From Hedera helix (Eukaryota > Streptophyta > Magnoliopsida > Apiales > Araliaceae): DNA of 64,000 nt. The first letter of the stretch is position 1, and every line of letters starts with the position of its first letter. Location of the stretch: the NCBI GenBank assembly GCA_947179155.2, contig OX359282.1, positions 20,181,010 through 20,245,009 of the forward strand, written 5' to 3'. The notes under the pieces are model-generated. The model saw only the letters and a program-made list of their open reading frames with translations. It was not told where the DNA came from and did no database searches. The translations under genes and the position numbers were made by a program. Shown here piece after piece: positions 46,616 through 58,894 of the stretch.

Positions 46616-49191
46616 TTAATTTGTTCTATTACATACTTGAAATAATGAAATTTCAGAAAGAGGTTTTACAAGCTTCCCTTTGCCAGCTATAAATTCTTGA
46701 GAAACGCGCTGCATTGTTGGCCGATATTTTGGATCAGAATTTAAGCACGCGAATGCAAATGTAAGAACCACCAAAATTTCGAGTTCAAGCACTTGATCAA
46801 TTGATTGTGAGAGGCGCGAGTCTAATATATCAATCAACATAATATCTCGAGTGGACTTTTTTGAGAGGAGATCCCCTGGATGCGTTCCCATCATTATTTC
46901 TAATGCCACCACGCCAAAACTATACACATCACATTTTTCAGTCACGACCATTGTGTAAGCAAGTTCTGCAGTGTCAAGAAAAACACTATGAAATGTTAAA
47001 AAAAGTGGGTGAAGTTCGGCTTTCATAATTTGGTTTAAAAAATTTCAAAAGAAAAATAAAGGATAATGTCATGAATTTCAAAATATGGAAAAATAATATA
47101 AAAAAATAAATAAATAAAAAACTAACCTGGAGCAACATAACCGTAAGTGCCTGCAGTTATTGTTTGATTTGATGAATAGGGATCTAGCAATCTTGCAGTT
47201 CCAAAGTCGGCGACAAAGGCCTCCATTTTGGAGTTCAACAGGATGTTGTTGCTTGATATGTCCCGATGAACGATAGGCGGGTTGCAATCGTGATGCATGT
47301 AAGATAAGGCATGTGCTATACCTTTAACAATGTTCACCCTCCTACTCCAGTCCAATTCAATTGCGTCAGAGTCATCTCTCAATGTACAAAATAAGCTCCC
47401 CCGTTCCATGTATTCATAAATCAAGAACATGGATCTCTTGTGCAAGCAGTATCCGAAAAGCTTCACAATATTTTTGTGCCTTATATTCGATAGAATTTTC
47501 ATCTCATTCTTGAAACTATTGTCAAAAGCTGGCTCCTCAGCTTCCAGTTGGTGAAGTTTCTTGACGGCTACAACTTTTCCACTAGGTAATCTTGCTTTGT
47601 AAACACTACCATAACCTCCAGTTCCAATGCAGCATCTGATGTCAAATTCATTTGTCGCTTTCATGATATCTTCAAATGCAATCCTTCCATCATAATTCCA
47701 TATCGAACATAGATCACCATTCTTGATTTCTTCACCTTTAGTGCATCTATTTATAGTCTTACGTCGACAAAAGAATACAACACCAAGCACCAAAAATGCA
47801 AGAGAAACAATGATGGGAAGAACAAAATAAAGAGCATGCAATAATTTGTGTGTCTTGTTGTTGCTATTGCTATCCTCGTTGATGTTCTTTTTCGTCGAAT
47901 TATCCTTAGAGAGCGATGGACATGTCAATTCCCCTTCAAGAGTGTTGTTTGATAAACTAATGGAGAGGCAAGATTTGCAAAGACAAGTAGGGATTGTACC
48001 AGATAAATTGTTTTGCGAGAGATCCAAATTTTCCAAGTGCAACAGAGACACTAGCTCGATAGGTATGGTTGCACTTAAGTGGTTCTTGCTTAACCTTAAC
48101 TCATGCAATGATTTGCACATCCCAAGCTCATTCGGGATGAATCCGCTTAGAAAATTTTCAGAGAGGTCAATGTACAAAAGATTGTCGCAATGCCTAAAAA
48201 CAGGCATATCTCCAGAAAGTTGGTTCGAGTGAAGATCAAGATGATTAAGATTGTACAAATGACCAATTTCATTAGGTATGTAACCCTCTATTCGATTTGA
48301 AGATAAGTCAATCGTAGCCAATCGAGTCAAACCACTAAAATAGGGAGGAATTTGGCCATCGAGATTATTTCTAGAGAGCCCCAAATAGGACAAATTTGTT
48401 AAATTCCTTAATGCTAGAGGGATAGATCCATTCATCTTATTCCCACCAAGGTCTAAATGTATCAAATTAATCAAAGAACCTAGAGCTGAAGGAATTGTAC
48501 CCAAAATATTGTTATGACTCAAATCCAAACTAATCAAATTAGTAAGATTTCCAATTTCAAAGGGCACAAATCCTGTTAGCTGATTTCCACCAAGACTTAA
48601 CTCAGCCAAATTTCTCAAAACCCCCAAAAATGAAGGAATTGGTCCAACAAATTTGTTGTTACTAAGGTCAAGAAAAGTCAACTTCTTCATATAACTTATT
48701 TCCAAAGGAAAAGAGGAATTCAAAATAAGATTATGAGAAAGATCAAGATAAGTTAGGCCAGTGAGATTTGCTAATGAAACAGGAAGGTTACCTTCAACAA
48801 AATTGTGTGAAAGAGAAAGATGGGTCAATTTTGAAAGCAAGCCAATTTGCTCAGGGATCTTCCCTCTGAGCCCGCAGTCGCCGAGATCGAGGCGTTCGAG
48901 GTTTGGGTAAAATGACAAGTTTAATTTTCTGAGCTGGCCTCCAACACAATATGTAGAAATGTTTATAGCAACAACACTCTTGGCCTCATCACAAGTGATG
49001 CCTACCCAGTTACAATGACTTTCTGACGTGTTTACTTGAATGCCTTTATGATATCCGTCGCCGGATTTACTCCACCAGCCGCTTTGCAGCAGAGCTTGCA
49101 TCTCCGTCGTGGCAAAAATCATGTTGATACTAGTTGTTAGCCATATTGCGAGGAGCAATGATGCAGAATTCATGGACTTGGGGAAGAACAT
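46616..49191 (-). CDS. LRR receptor-like kinase, MIK2-like (subfamily XII/XI type)
   Basis: Two exons, 49191-47127 and 46965-46616, join across a GT-AG intron in the codon for Glu of the APE motif (CCAG|AA). They give 804 residues with no lesion. Order: signal peptide (about 1-27), LRR N-cap with [11 protein letters not shown] (60-70), about 13-14 LRRs (about 85-425), transmembrane helix [20 protein letters not shown] (455-474), kinase (about 517-790). Kinase landmarks: GTGGYGSV (523-530), Lys544 in VAVKKL, HRD 642-644, DFG 662-664, then [20 protein letters not shown] and [12 protein letters not shown]. It is probably an active plasma-membrane receptor kinase. The closest group in my knowledge is the MIK2 clade, whose members sense pollen-tube or SCOOP-type peptides. 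The ligand here is unknown. Start chosen as the first ATG before the signal peptide; MNSASLLL at residue 7 is an alternative. Confidence 0.93.
46966..47126 (-). other. Intron of the LRR receptor kinase
   Basis: 161 bases, donor CCAG|GTTAGT, acceptor CTGCAG|AACTTG. Position within the activation-loop APE codon is conserved among LRR kinases of this group. Confidence 0.9.
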
Positions 49192-49273
49192 CTTGTATTT
49201 ACTGGGAAGGAATTTGGCTTTTGCTGCTGCTGAAGAAACACGGTTTTACTTTTATCAATGCTCATGGCTACTC

Positions 49274-49282
49274 AATATAATA
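49274..49282 (-). promoter_or_regulatory. Possible TATA element of the receptor kinase
   Basis: Minus-strand TATTATATTG about 85 bases upstream of the ATG. This is a weak match, given only as the best candidate. Confidence 0.25.
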
Positions 49283-49356
49283 CTCAGAATTAAGGATACA
49301 TTTATAAAATAAAATAAAATAAAATATTTTTCCAACATTTATTATTAACATTAATT

Positions 49357-49516
49357 AAAAAGAAAGATATATTTTTATAATTTTTTTTAATATTTTTATA
49401 TATAAATTGTCATTATAAGTCTATAGCGACAATCAAAATCGTCGTTATAAACTTATAATGACGTTTTTATATAAAAATATTAATTTTATTTTATAAAAAT
49501 ATCAACTTTTTAATTA
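49357..49516. mobile_element. MITE family M1, copy in receptor-kinase promoter
   Basis: Hairpin-like element with interior TTGTCATTATAAGTCTATAG and CGTCGTTATAAACTTATAAT, the same plan as 34486-34645. Ends AAAAAGAAAGATATATTTTTAT and its complement AAAAAGTTGATATTTTTAT. Flanks share TTAATTA-like bases. It starts about 165 bases upstream of the start codon. Confidence 0.6.
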
Positions 49517-50147
49517 AAAATTTAATATAATAGACTAGTCGTATGTTAGGGAAAGTGTCCGTTTATATAATTTAAAATATATATAAATTTTTAATTTTAA
49601 AATAAATAAAATAAAAAAACATGTCTATAATTTTGAAACATACTATAATTATCATGTTCGGAAAAGTTTCACTTTATAACTACTGACATTCTTTGGTCAA
49701 TAATTAGCACGTATTGATTTTTTTGCTGCCAAAACAGTGATCAGATTGGAAAGTTTTCTTACTGGTCAATATTAGTTACAAGTTAGGTATATAATATATA
49801 TATTATATATAGTACGTGCCCGAGAATACAATGATGTCTAAATGCATGAAGGTCTTAGCACAGTTATGAAGTTGGTCTTTCCCACGCTAGGACAATGCAA
49901 AGTTTGAAACGTCTCCTTTTTCTTTCAAAATAGGAAGATAAAGTCGAGGGTCTCAAAATTTATTTTAAATGTTTTTCAAATTATATTATAATCAGACAAA
50001 TAATATTTTATGACATAATCAATTATATGAGATGTACTTAATTAATATAATGATAACATAATTATTTGAATTGATAAAAAATTTAACACTCCTAATATTT
50101 ACCTTTCAACACTGATAAGCCTTGTCAAAATATTATCTAAGGTCATT
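49517..50147. other. Intergenic, no gene recognised
   Basis: AT-rich upstream flank of the receptor kinase. No gene or clear element. Confidence 0.5.
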
Positions 50148-50485
50148 TTCAGTAACACAATTCTGATTAAATATAGTTTAGGATTAATATTCTCTCTCCA
50201 ACAGTTAGATTAAATATAATCTGGGATTATATTTGAAGCACTAAAAAGACTAAATCAAGAAACTTGATAGTCTATGTACTATAATTTTAATTATATTTAA
50301 ATGGAAGAGTTGAAAGATGATTGAAGTTTTTTTGAATTCATTAATTATTTTAATTTTTTTATATTATAGTTCACGAAATAATTCATCTGCTAAAAAAATT
50401 AAAAACTAAAAAATATTTATTAATATCATATGAATTAAATATAATTTATGTGATAATCTAACTGCCGGAAATTCTTTAAACATAA
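50148..50485. mobile_element. Degenerate Harbinger-type MITE
   Basis: Same word order as the MITE at 37065-37381: AGATTAAATATAATCTGGGA, AAAAAGACTAAATCAAGAA, GATAGTCTATGTACTATAATTT, TTCATTAATTATTTTAA, TATTATAG, then ATATCATATGAATTAAATAT. Terminal repeats are eroded. Confidence 0.65.
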
Positions 50486-50939
50486 CGATCCTCATTCAAG
50501 TGACTATATCTCTCACCCAATTCTCTTTCCTTTTCTCAACTAATTCACTACCGTCTTAAATGGATGAAATCCAACTGAATTTGATTACAACTTCTAAATC
50601 ACCAACAAAAGAAATGACTCAACATTTATCTGCACAAACAATAATCTCTCATCATCCATCTAGAATGTTCTCTAATAGTTTGAATATACAAGTAGTTAAC
50701 GAGCATTCAACACCTGAATCTCTTGTTTAAGGGTTTTTTCAACGGAATACTCTTTGATTCCAATTTTAAAAAATCTAATTTCTTAATTTGAAAGGTTTGG
50801 GAATTTATTTAACTTCGTGGTTGAGTATAAGTGATTTTATTTATTTAAATTAACTACGTACCGGTTAACGAGATCAAGTTAGTTCGTAGTTTGTAAAAGC
50901 GATTTAATTTATGTGAATAGATTTAATATTATTCACTTA

Positions 50940-51430
50940 ACATTTCGTATAATTAAATGAATTTGACATCATTTACTTATAAATCTAGTTTGTGTAATTT
51001 TTTTTAGATAGTTGGATTAAGTAAATGAGTTCCGTTTACTTAAAAAATTGTTTTTATTTAGGAATTCGATTTTTTAAGTAGATGAGTTAGACACTATTTA
51101 CTTGAGAATTTTGAATTTATTTAAGAATTTGATTTTGAGTAAATCAAATAGGTTAGGCATCATTTACTTGAAAATTTGAATTTATTTAGCAATTTAATTT
51201 TAAGTAAATAAGTTAGGCACCATTTACTTGAGAATTTAAATTTATTTAAAATTTTGATTTTAAGTAAATGGATTAAGCACCATTTACTTGGGAATGTAAA
51301 TTTATTTAAGAGTTTAATTTTTAAGTAAGTGAGTTATCATTTACTAATTAAATTAATTTTGTTTATGAATTTGATAATTTTAAGTAAATGAGTTAGGCAC
51401 CATTTATTTTGAATTTGATTTTATTTATGA
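50940..51430. repeat. Tandem array, ~70-bp unit with GTTAGGCACCATTTACTT
   Basis: About seven imperfect copies of TAAGTAAATGAGTTAGGCAC-CATTTACTTGAGAATTTAAATTTATTTA lie upstream of the TATA box at 52343. Confidence 0.85.
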
Positions 51431-53339
51431 ATTGTATTTAATTGAATTTGAGTTATTAATTCAATTAAATGAATTAATTATGTAAGAAATTAAGTGATGA
51501 TGATGTATGAGCTTAGGTTATAAATAACTAAGCTCATGAATTAAGCCTTGTGTGACATAAAGTGAAATGGTAAATAAATTTAACAATTAATTTAATTAAT
51601 TGTGAGAAGTGTAAAATAATTAAATTGACTAATGAGATTAAATAATTATGTACTATATTATATGGTCACATAATTAATGTGAAATGTCCAATGTGTTAGG
51701 AAATTAAAGTCCACATAAGTGGGATTACTAGAAATAATTAATTAGCCAAATAAAAATTGTTCATGGCCTAAAGAAAATTAAATTAGTGGTTCAATGGAAT
51801 TTTAATGGGACAAGCCCAATGTGTATTACTAAAATGTGGTGATATATATGTGTGTGTGTGTGTATATATATATATAGAAGACGGATTTAAAGCATACCTC
51901 TATTAAAACTACGTCATTTTGAGGAAAAATAATGTAAAAAAAATAATATTATATTAACCACTACTCTCTTTTAATATTATTTATCTCTCCTCCCACTTGC
52001 TTTCTCTCTCTCCTCCTTTTTACATTCTCTCTCCTCAAAACGACGTAATTTTAATAGAGATATACTTTACATTCGTCCTATATATATATATATATAACCC
52101 CTTGACCGACCCCCCCCCCCCCCAACCCCCACCCCCAACCCCAAATTCCAAGGCAAAAATGTTGATTTATTTTTTATTTTGGAGTCATGTGCACATAATG
52201 ATGATGAAGGGGCATAGTAATTGTACTTAAAAAGTGAGATTAGGTAAACTTTTTACCAAATAACATTTTTTCCATGGTTAATATCCAATTAGTGGTATAA
52301 TTATAAATGTATTAACACATGTATATGTGCATGAGCTTGGCCTATAAATAGGACATTCAATATTCATTTTTGAAGGTTACTTAAAAAAATTCTAAGTGTA
52401 GGAGTATAGAGAGAGTTGAGAGAAAATTAGAAAAACCTAGTAGAACTCTTGCAAAAATTGAGTTACAAGGAAGGAAGGAAAGCTTTTTTTATTAAACAAT
52501 GAGAAGTGGAGGCTCTGGCACATTTCATATCAAAGAGGAAAAAAGTATCAAAGATGTATAATTTCTTAAACTTAATTTTATAAGTCAACTAGTGTAAATT
52601 AGGTTATGAGTTGATTATGTATACTTGGTTGTGGAAGAATTTTGTGTATAAGAATTATGGTAGATTCTAAAGGCATAAGGATGAATTTTGAAGGAGATTA
52701 TGTGATTTATATGTATTTTAGGTGTTATATGCTTAGATGTACAAATTTATACATGAGAACATAAAAATTTTAAGTGTACTAGTTGAAAACATGAGATTTG
52801 GTACAAAATAGAATAAAATGTGCAAGCTATCTGTGTAATTTAAAAATTTTATGTTGAAGATCTATGAAATACGAAACTAATTCAAGTGGAATCAACAAAA
52901 ATGGAGTTGAAATGAATTTATAGTAAATTTTCTTGTAAAACATGTCAAAATGAAACCCTGGCTTGAGGAATCAATAATTTTGGTTAAATAAATATTATTT
53001 AAAATGAATTAAAATTTTGAATAATGTAGATTTATGAGTTTATGAAACTGATTTGAACTTATTTGGATATAAAATGAATAAGTTATAAAAGATTGAATCA
53101 AAAAGGAGAAAAATCACAAAAGCTGAAAAATTGAACTTGAGCATTCTGCCCAAGTGCGTCAGGGCGCAATGTTTGCATTGAAAACCAGCGTAATGGCGTT
53201 GGTGCATTTATTTTACCAGAGACCGCTTCAGGACACTGCCCCTAAGGCATAAAATTATGATGGAGCGCTGTTCTAATTAACCAGTTGATCGGGTTGGTCA
53301 AACCTCGGTTCAACTAATGGGTTGACTCAGTCTGATCCG

Positions 53340-54075
53340 ACTAGAACCAAAATAAAAATAGAATTAAAATAAAATAAAATAATAATAAATAAAATTATTT
53401 TATTTGTGAGTTAATAAAAAATAATTAAAATAATAATTTTATTTGAGAACTAATACTAAACAGTTATTTTAATTATGGATTAATATTAAAGATTAAACAA
53501 TTAAAATTATGGATTAATAAAGTAGAAATAATTAAAATAATATTAAATATTATTTTAATTGCGAATTAATGAGACCTAAACAACTAAAATAATAATAAAT
53601 ATTTTTTTAATTGTGGATTAATACAGATTAAACAATTAAATTTGTGGATTAATAAAGTAGAAACAATTAAAATAATATTAAAGATGATTTTAATTGTAAA
53701 TTAATGAGACCTAAAAACTTAAAATAATAATAAAGATTGTTTTAATTGTAGATTAATACAGAATAAACAATTAAAATAATAATAAATATTATTTTAATTG
53801 TGGATTAATGAAGCAAACATGATTAAAATAAGAATAAAGATTATTCTAATCATGAATTAAACAAATAAAATAATGACTTAGATTATTTTATTTGTGAGTT
53901 AATAAAGTGTGAACAATGATTGAGAATTTATTTAAAGAATAATTAAATAATAACAAATAAAGCAAGATTTTTTTTTTTTGTGTGTGTGACAATGGGACAC
54001 GAATAAAAATAAATGTGAACAAGTAATTAAGATGGTTAAACAAATAAGATAATAATAAATATTATTTTATTTGTG
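53340..54075. repeat. Tandem array, ~60-bp unit with TATTTTAATTGTGGATTAAT
   Basis: About ten degenerate copies of AATTAAAATAATAATAAATA / TTATTTTAATTGTGGATTAAT, in the 3' part of the family D LTR. Confidence 0.8.
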
Positions 54076-54173
54076 AAGATTAATAAACTAAAAGGAATGA
54101 GGAATAAAGAATGCTTAAATAAACAGTGAACAATATGAATGAAGGTAAACAATAAAGGTTATTTGTGGGTCCT

Positions 54174-55078
54174 TGTGACGACCCCAAAATCGGGTCCACA
54201 CAACCCAAACTTGAGTCGTTAAAATACACAACAACTATTATAATACAATGTGGCACAATACAATATTCAAATAATACACAACTAAATATTCATTATTATT
54301 GACATAATATTTTACAACATATGAAGACTATTACAGCTATTACTCGGACATTCACTCCATCCCCCAACTAGACTCAGCTACTCTCTCATCTCCTATTGAA
54401 GATCAATGGAACAAAAAGAAAAGGGTGAGCTTAAATAGCTCAGTAAAGAATAACATGACTAAGATAATGATGAATAAATTATCATTAACCTTCAACAGTT
54501 GAGTTGTTGATAGAATATAATAAGCAACAAGTTTTAAATCAACAAATATAGTTAAATTCTTAAATAAAGTTTAGATCAACAACTGTAGAGTAATAACCAT
54601 TAGAAAAATCATATAGACTATGATGCCCACTCGCTTCTCTTTTTCATAAAAATATCAACTTTTATCATCTGAAACACCACTGGTCATGATCATGCCAAAC
54701 AACAGTTCTTCTTTGCTTCACGTCAAAGAGAATATTCACCACGTGTCATAAAAGACACACAACAATTATATCGTCTTTATCCTATTATTTGTGCCCCAGA
54801 CCACAGATATTCATAACAACATGATTATGATGATTAGAACAAATAATAGTAATATAAATAATGAACAGAAGAAAGAGAATAATAGGATAAACAATAGATA
54901 TTGAAAGTTTACAAACTTTACTTTATGTAGATTCAAATAATGTTCAAATTGTCAATATGATGTGAACTCAAAATCAAGAATGATATTCAAGATCTATAAT
55001 TCAAAAGAACGATTGAAGTTTAATAGAAATGTTCAAGCAAATAGGAATGTTCAATTGAAATGATATTAAATAGGAATC
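54174..55078 (-). repeat. LTR family B fragment
   Basis: Starts TGTGACGACCCCAAAATCGG, parallel to 12586, and keeps AAGACTATTACAGCTATTAC and CAGCTACTCTCTCATCTCC words in order. Similarity stops at about 55078, so only about 900 of 2400 bases remain. Confidence 0.8.
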
Positions 55079-55501
55079 TAAGTATGCTTTTGAATACAAT
55101 TTGTTGTTGGAATTGATTTTCTCTCTCTTGATTGACACCATATGGATTGGTTTATCATATTTGTGTTTAATGTATCAATTAATTGCAAGTGATTGATTTG
55201 GAGAAACCTATATAAAATTGGAAGATGAATTATAGGTTTGAACCTAAATATGATAACATGTGTTGTGTAATTGTTCTTAGGAGCATATGCATGATTTGCT
55301 TGTAAGATAGACATATACCTATGTGCCGCGTGTAGCCAATGTGAGAATTTATGCTTAAAAATCCTGCTTATGTTAGTTCTCATAGAAGTATAGTGAATTA
55401 TCTTGCTTTGATTGTTCTTATCTAAATTTTGTCGAATGAGTAGGTTTGGATGAGATATGCTTATTTGGCTATCGAAAGATGCCTATAAATACTATCGTAT
55501 T
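55079..55501. other. Intergenic, no gene recognised
   Basis: No gene. Its last five bases (GTATT) should be the target duplication of the retrotransposon that starts at 55502; the partner copy lies outside the window. Confidence 0.45.
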
Positions 55502-56650
55502 TGTTAGTTCCCGTGGACACAATGGAGATCTAGAAGGGGGGGGGGTTGAATAGATCTCTTAAAAACTTTTTACTTTTGTAACAACAGCATATTAGTTTTT
55601 AAGTGATAGAATCAATTCGAGCACAACGGATTTTACTTTTAATAAAACCCCTTAAAGAAATATGAGTCATTTCATTTTAGTGTGTTAATCTAGTATGGGT
55701 GAAAGCAGATGTTGTGCAGAATATAAAAGACACAAAGTAAATGACACAAGTAAGTTATAGTGGTTCGGAGACTGAATAACTCCTACTCCACTCTTCTACT
55801 TGACAGTAGGAAATCCACTAAGATTTAGTCCTCTGGACTAGGACACTCTCGCCCTCATCAAAGCTAGCAGCTTTGGTTCCTTTAGTCACATTAAGACTAG
55901 GACACTCTTGCCCTCATCAAAGCTAGCAGCTTTGGATTGTAGACTAAGTCCAGCAGACTTAGAATCTCTTGTACCCTTCAGTACTCAACAAGTCTAGCAG
56001 ACTTGATTTCTTTTTAGCCACTTAGGCAAGGATCCTTTGACCCTCTTTTGTGTGTTGGATGCTTGTTGGGTTGTGCTGCTAAGATGAACTTGATCTTCTT
56101 TATCTTCTGGTACTTAGCAGCTGCTTGTGATCTATCATTGAATGCTGCTGATGTTTGTCGTTGGTATTCTTCTTCTTTCTGTTATTCAGCAACTACTTAA
56201 GATCACCAAATGTGCTGCTAGGCTTTTGCACTTCAGCTTCTTTGGTACTTGATAACTTCTCGAGATGAACTCCTGAGTTGACTGTGATGCTTCTTCTTTT
56301 TGGTACTCAGTTGTTCCTTCTTATCATAGACAGTTTATTGCTTCTCGAGATGGGCTTCTGAGATGACTGTGATGATCCTTCCTTTTGGTACTCAGTTGCT
56401 ACCATGAATGTATCAAGTTGGCGTTTAAGCTTCTCTCTTTCATGTGCCTAGCAGCTCTGAACACTTCTTTGTAATAGAGTTATTCATCTCTATGTCTCTC
56501 TCAAATCAGTGTTAGTGTTCTGATGGATCGTAGAGTCCTTCAGCATATTCAGTCTTTTTCACTCTACGATCGGTTGTTGTCTTCTATCATCTCTCTTGTA
56601 TATCTTTAACGACTGCAACAACTTTTTTTCTTTTTTTGGTCTTGTAAGCC

Positions 56651-56657
56651 TTTTATA
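56651..56657 (-). promoter_or_regulatory. TATA box of the 3' LTR
   Basis: Minus-strand TATAAAA within GAGATATAAAAGGC; divides motif-rich U3 from R-U5. Confidence 0.55.
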
Positions 56658-57319
56658 TCTCTGAGCATATATTACCGTTGAATGAAATCCCGTTGGTTTC
56701 ATTTGGCTTTGTGTAGATCCTCAATATCTTCAATGTTGACTTTCTTGCCGCTTGTGTCAGTGCTTTTCTCTTTTCTGACATGTTCTGATATCTTAACCTG
56801 TAGCTCAGCTTTCTCTGATTTTAGTAACCGTTGCACTCTTTCTGTTACAAATCTTCCCGTTGAAGTATTCAGTTTTAGACTCCTTTATGAATACTTTATA
56901 CAATAAGTCAGAGTGTTAGTGCTCTGCAGGCTCTGACTTGTTGACTTGTCTTCTTTATCACTGTAGAGATGTCAGTCTCGTGTTCTTCCCAATCTTTGGA
57001 GTGAACAGGTCTTTTAGAGAATATGATCGTTGGGACGTAGTCTTCTGATTTCTTGAGCCTGATACATGATACAAAAAGTCTTTGTTCTGATACTCAGTAC
57101 GCATTAGTCAGTATACTGATAATACTGACTTTTTCAACAGCAGATGCCTTAGAAGTGATGATGTGGATGTTTCTGAAGTAATCAACAGCCCATACAGAGA
57201 CTACTGGCTTAAGTGCTTAGATGTCTTCAATCGATGCTGGCACTTAAGTACTCAACGATTAATCCGGTTGTAACTACTTACTTCTGATCGTTGAGTCATC
57301 TGCAGGTCTTGCTATGTAG

Positions 57320-58080
57320 CTCTACGATCTTTGTCCGACTTTACTACTTCTACGATCTGAACCGAGCCTTGCTGTCCTGACGATATGCTACTCATACTTC
57401 GTGATCTTCATTGTGCTTTATGTAGAGCATTAGTAGAATCTGGTTTAAACTCTGTCAGGTGCTTTCATATTGTAGAGGACTGCTCTACGTACTTCAGTTT
57501 TGCTCGAACTGCTTGGTTCATAAGTCATAGAGGACTGCTCTACGAACTTCAGTTTTGTATTCCCTGTTGTAAGATCAAAGGTTGTTTACGACATGTAGCG
57601 TTAGTATATCTTCACCTTGATTCAACGATTGTGTGAACGTTGAACTTCTGAGCTTGCTTTTTCACTCTACGACTCAGCTTTGCTATTTTACAATCTTTAC
57701 TTATGGTTTAAGTCATAGTACCATCGTAGAGTTATGATTTGAACTGCTCTACGATCTCAGTTAAGTCTTGATGCTAGATGTACGAGAACTTCGTTCAGTT
57801 TGATTGTTAGCTCAAGGACAGCCTTCAGAATAATCCTTACGAGGATTGCTGTCAAGACTCTGAATACTTGTGTAGAGATTGCTCTTTGATATTGCTTGGT
57901 TCGTAGACAAGGTTTTAAGAATCGTAGAGTGACTGTTTATATGAACTCTACGATCCCGAGAGTTAGCTCTACGATGCTGAGATAACTCTACGATCTGCCG
58001 AGAAGACTCTTTAATTTCCTGAGCCTTGTTCTGCGTTTATATGGCAGACTCTACGATCTTCCTGGAAGACTCTACGATTT
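57320..58080. repeat. Array of CTCTACGATC words in both orientations
   Basis: CTCTACGATCT at 57320 and 57747; TCTACGATCT at 57349; ATCGTAGAGT at 57723 and 57921; ACTCTACGATC at 57945, 57985 and 58048; CTCTACGATG at 57967; ACTCTACGATT at 58069. Spacing varies (about 20-370 bases), so this is not a simple tandem repeat. Outliers in the same element lie at 56526, 56561, 59507, 61665-61690, 62320-62390, 62578 and 62930-62990. Confidence 0.9.
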
Positions 58081-58644
58081 TCCTTTGAGTGATTTCATAA
58101 GACTTCTATCTGAATGACTCTTCACTTCTCAATCAGTCTTTGCTGATGGAGTTGGTGCTTGGATCTTCTGTTTGCTTGCCTGTCATTCAGGGTCTTCATG
58201 CTGATGATCTTTAAGCAAACACTCTATGATTCTACTTTGTAAACGTGAGTGTATGACTGGCTATGCTGATGACTTGTAGACCCTACGATCGAGTGTAGTC
58301 AACGATTCTTGTTTTAACTCTCTTGCCAGACTGCTGTTCTTTTGATCAATCAGGCCTATCTATTACATTTTAAGATCAGACTAACAAGTTTGATCTTTCT
58401 ATCTATAGTCCTTGTACATAGTGATCTTTTGAAGGACTGTACAAAGCTATTAACTCATATGAGATCAACTTAACAGTTTTGATCTTGGCAATCTAAGTCC
58501 TTAGAACATAATGTCTATTAACTATTAAGGACTTTACATCTTTCATCAATGCAGACATATTTGCATATTAATTCATTTATCTTTTAAAAACACATCATCA
58601 AATCTTATAATTGAGAAATATCATTCACATGCATATTCCAAACA

Positions 58645-58667
58645 ATCTCCCCCTATTTGATGATGAC
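58645..58667 (-). promoter_or_regulatory. Polypurine tract of the Sirevirus-like element
   Basis: Minus strand CATCATCAAATAGGGGGAGAT directly before the 3' LTR, the form of polypurine tract typical of Sireviruses and related Copia elements. Confidence 0.85.
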
Positions 58668-58894
58668 AAAACAATAATACAAGATGCTTATGCAGATGAT
58701 GAATGAATCTTACTATACAGTGAGCTACTGTATTACTAGAGCAGAAAATATGAATGTCATTGATTGAATACTTAAATACAGATTACACAACATCCTAACC
58801 ACTGGATTCAGATCATATTATTTCAGTTTGAGATGTACCTTCCTTTGTATTTGTATGTCTTCTGAATGATCTACATGTTGTTGCTGCTTATCTG

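Larger units (their letters stand above)
50486..54173 (+). repeat. LTR-derived region (family D), no gene
   Basis: Contains a strong TATA box (CCTATAAATAGG, 52341-52352) followed by a leader with AGAGAGAGTTGAGAGAAAATT, a GC-richer segment at 53150-53340, and two tandem arrays. The layout (U3 array, TATA, long R-U5) suggests one large LTR on the plus strand. Its 5' end is not found, and the 3' end is cut by the LTR B fragment at 54174. Poly-C run at 52110-52123. Confidence 0.45.
55502..58644 (-). repeat. 3' LTR, 3143 bp, of the Sirevirus-like element
   Basis: Plus strand runs TGTTAGTTCCC to TTCCAAACA. On the minus strand, U3 is about 2.0 kb (58644-56660), then TATA, then about 1.1 kb of R-U5. 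U3 holds at least ten CTCTACGATC-type words between 57320 and 58080. Small ORFs here are not genes. Confidence 0.88.

Noticed and set aside
47846..48232. 128-residue plus-strand ORF
   Set aside because: Antisense of the LRR coding region.
56682..57636. ORFs of 74 and 83 residues in the 3' LTR
   Set aside because: LTR sequence with the repeated motif; no coding evidence.
57320..58080. CRISPR-like array
   Set aside because: Repeats are only 9-11 bases, irregularly spaced and in both orientations; eukaryotic LTR context.
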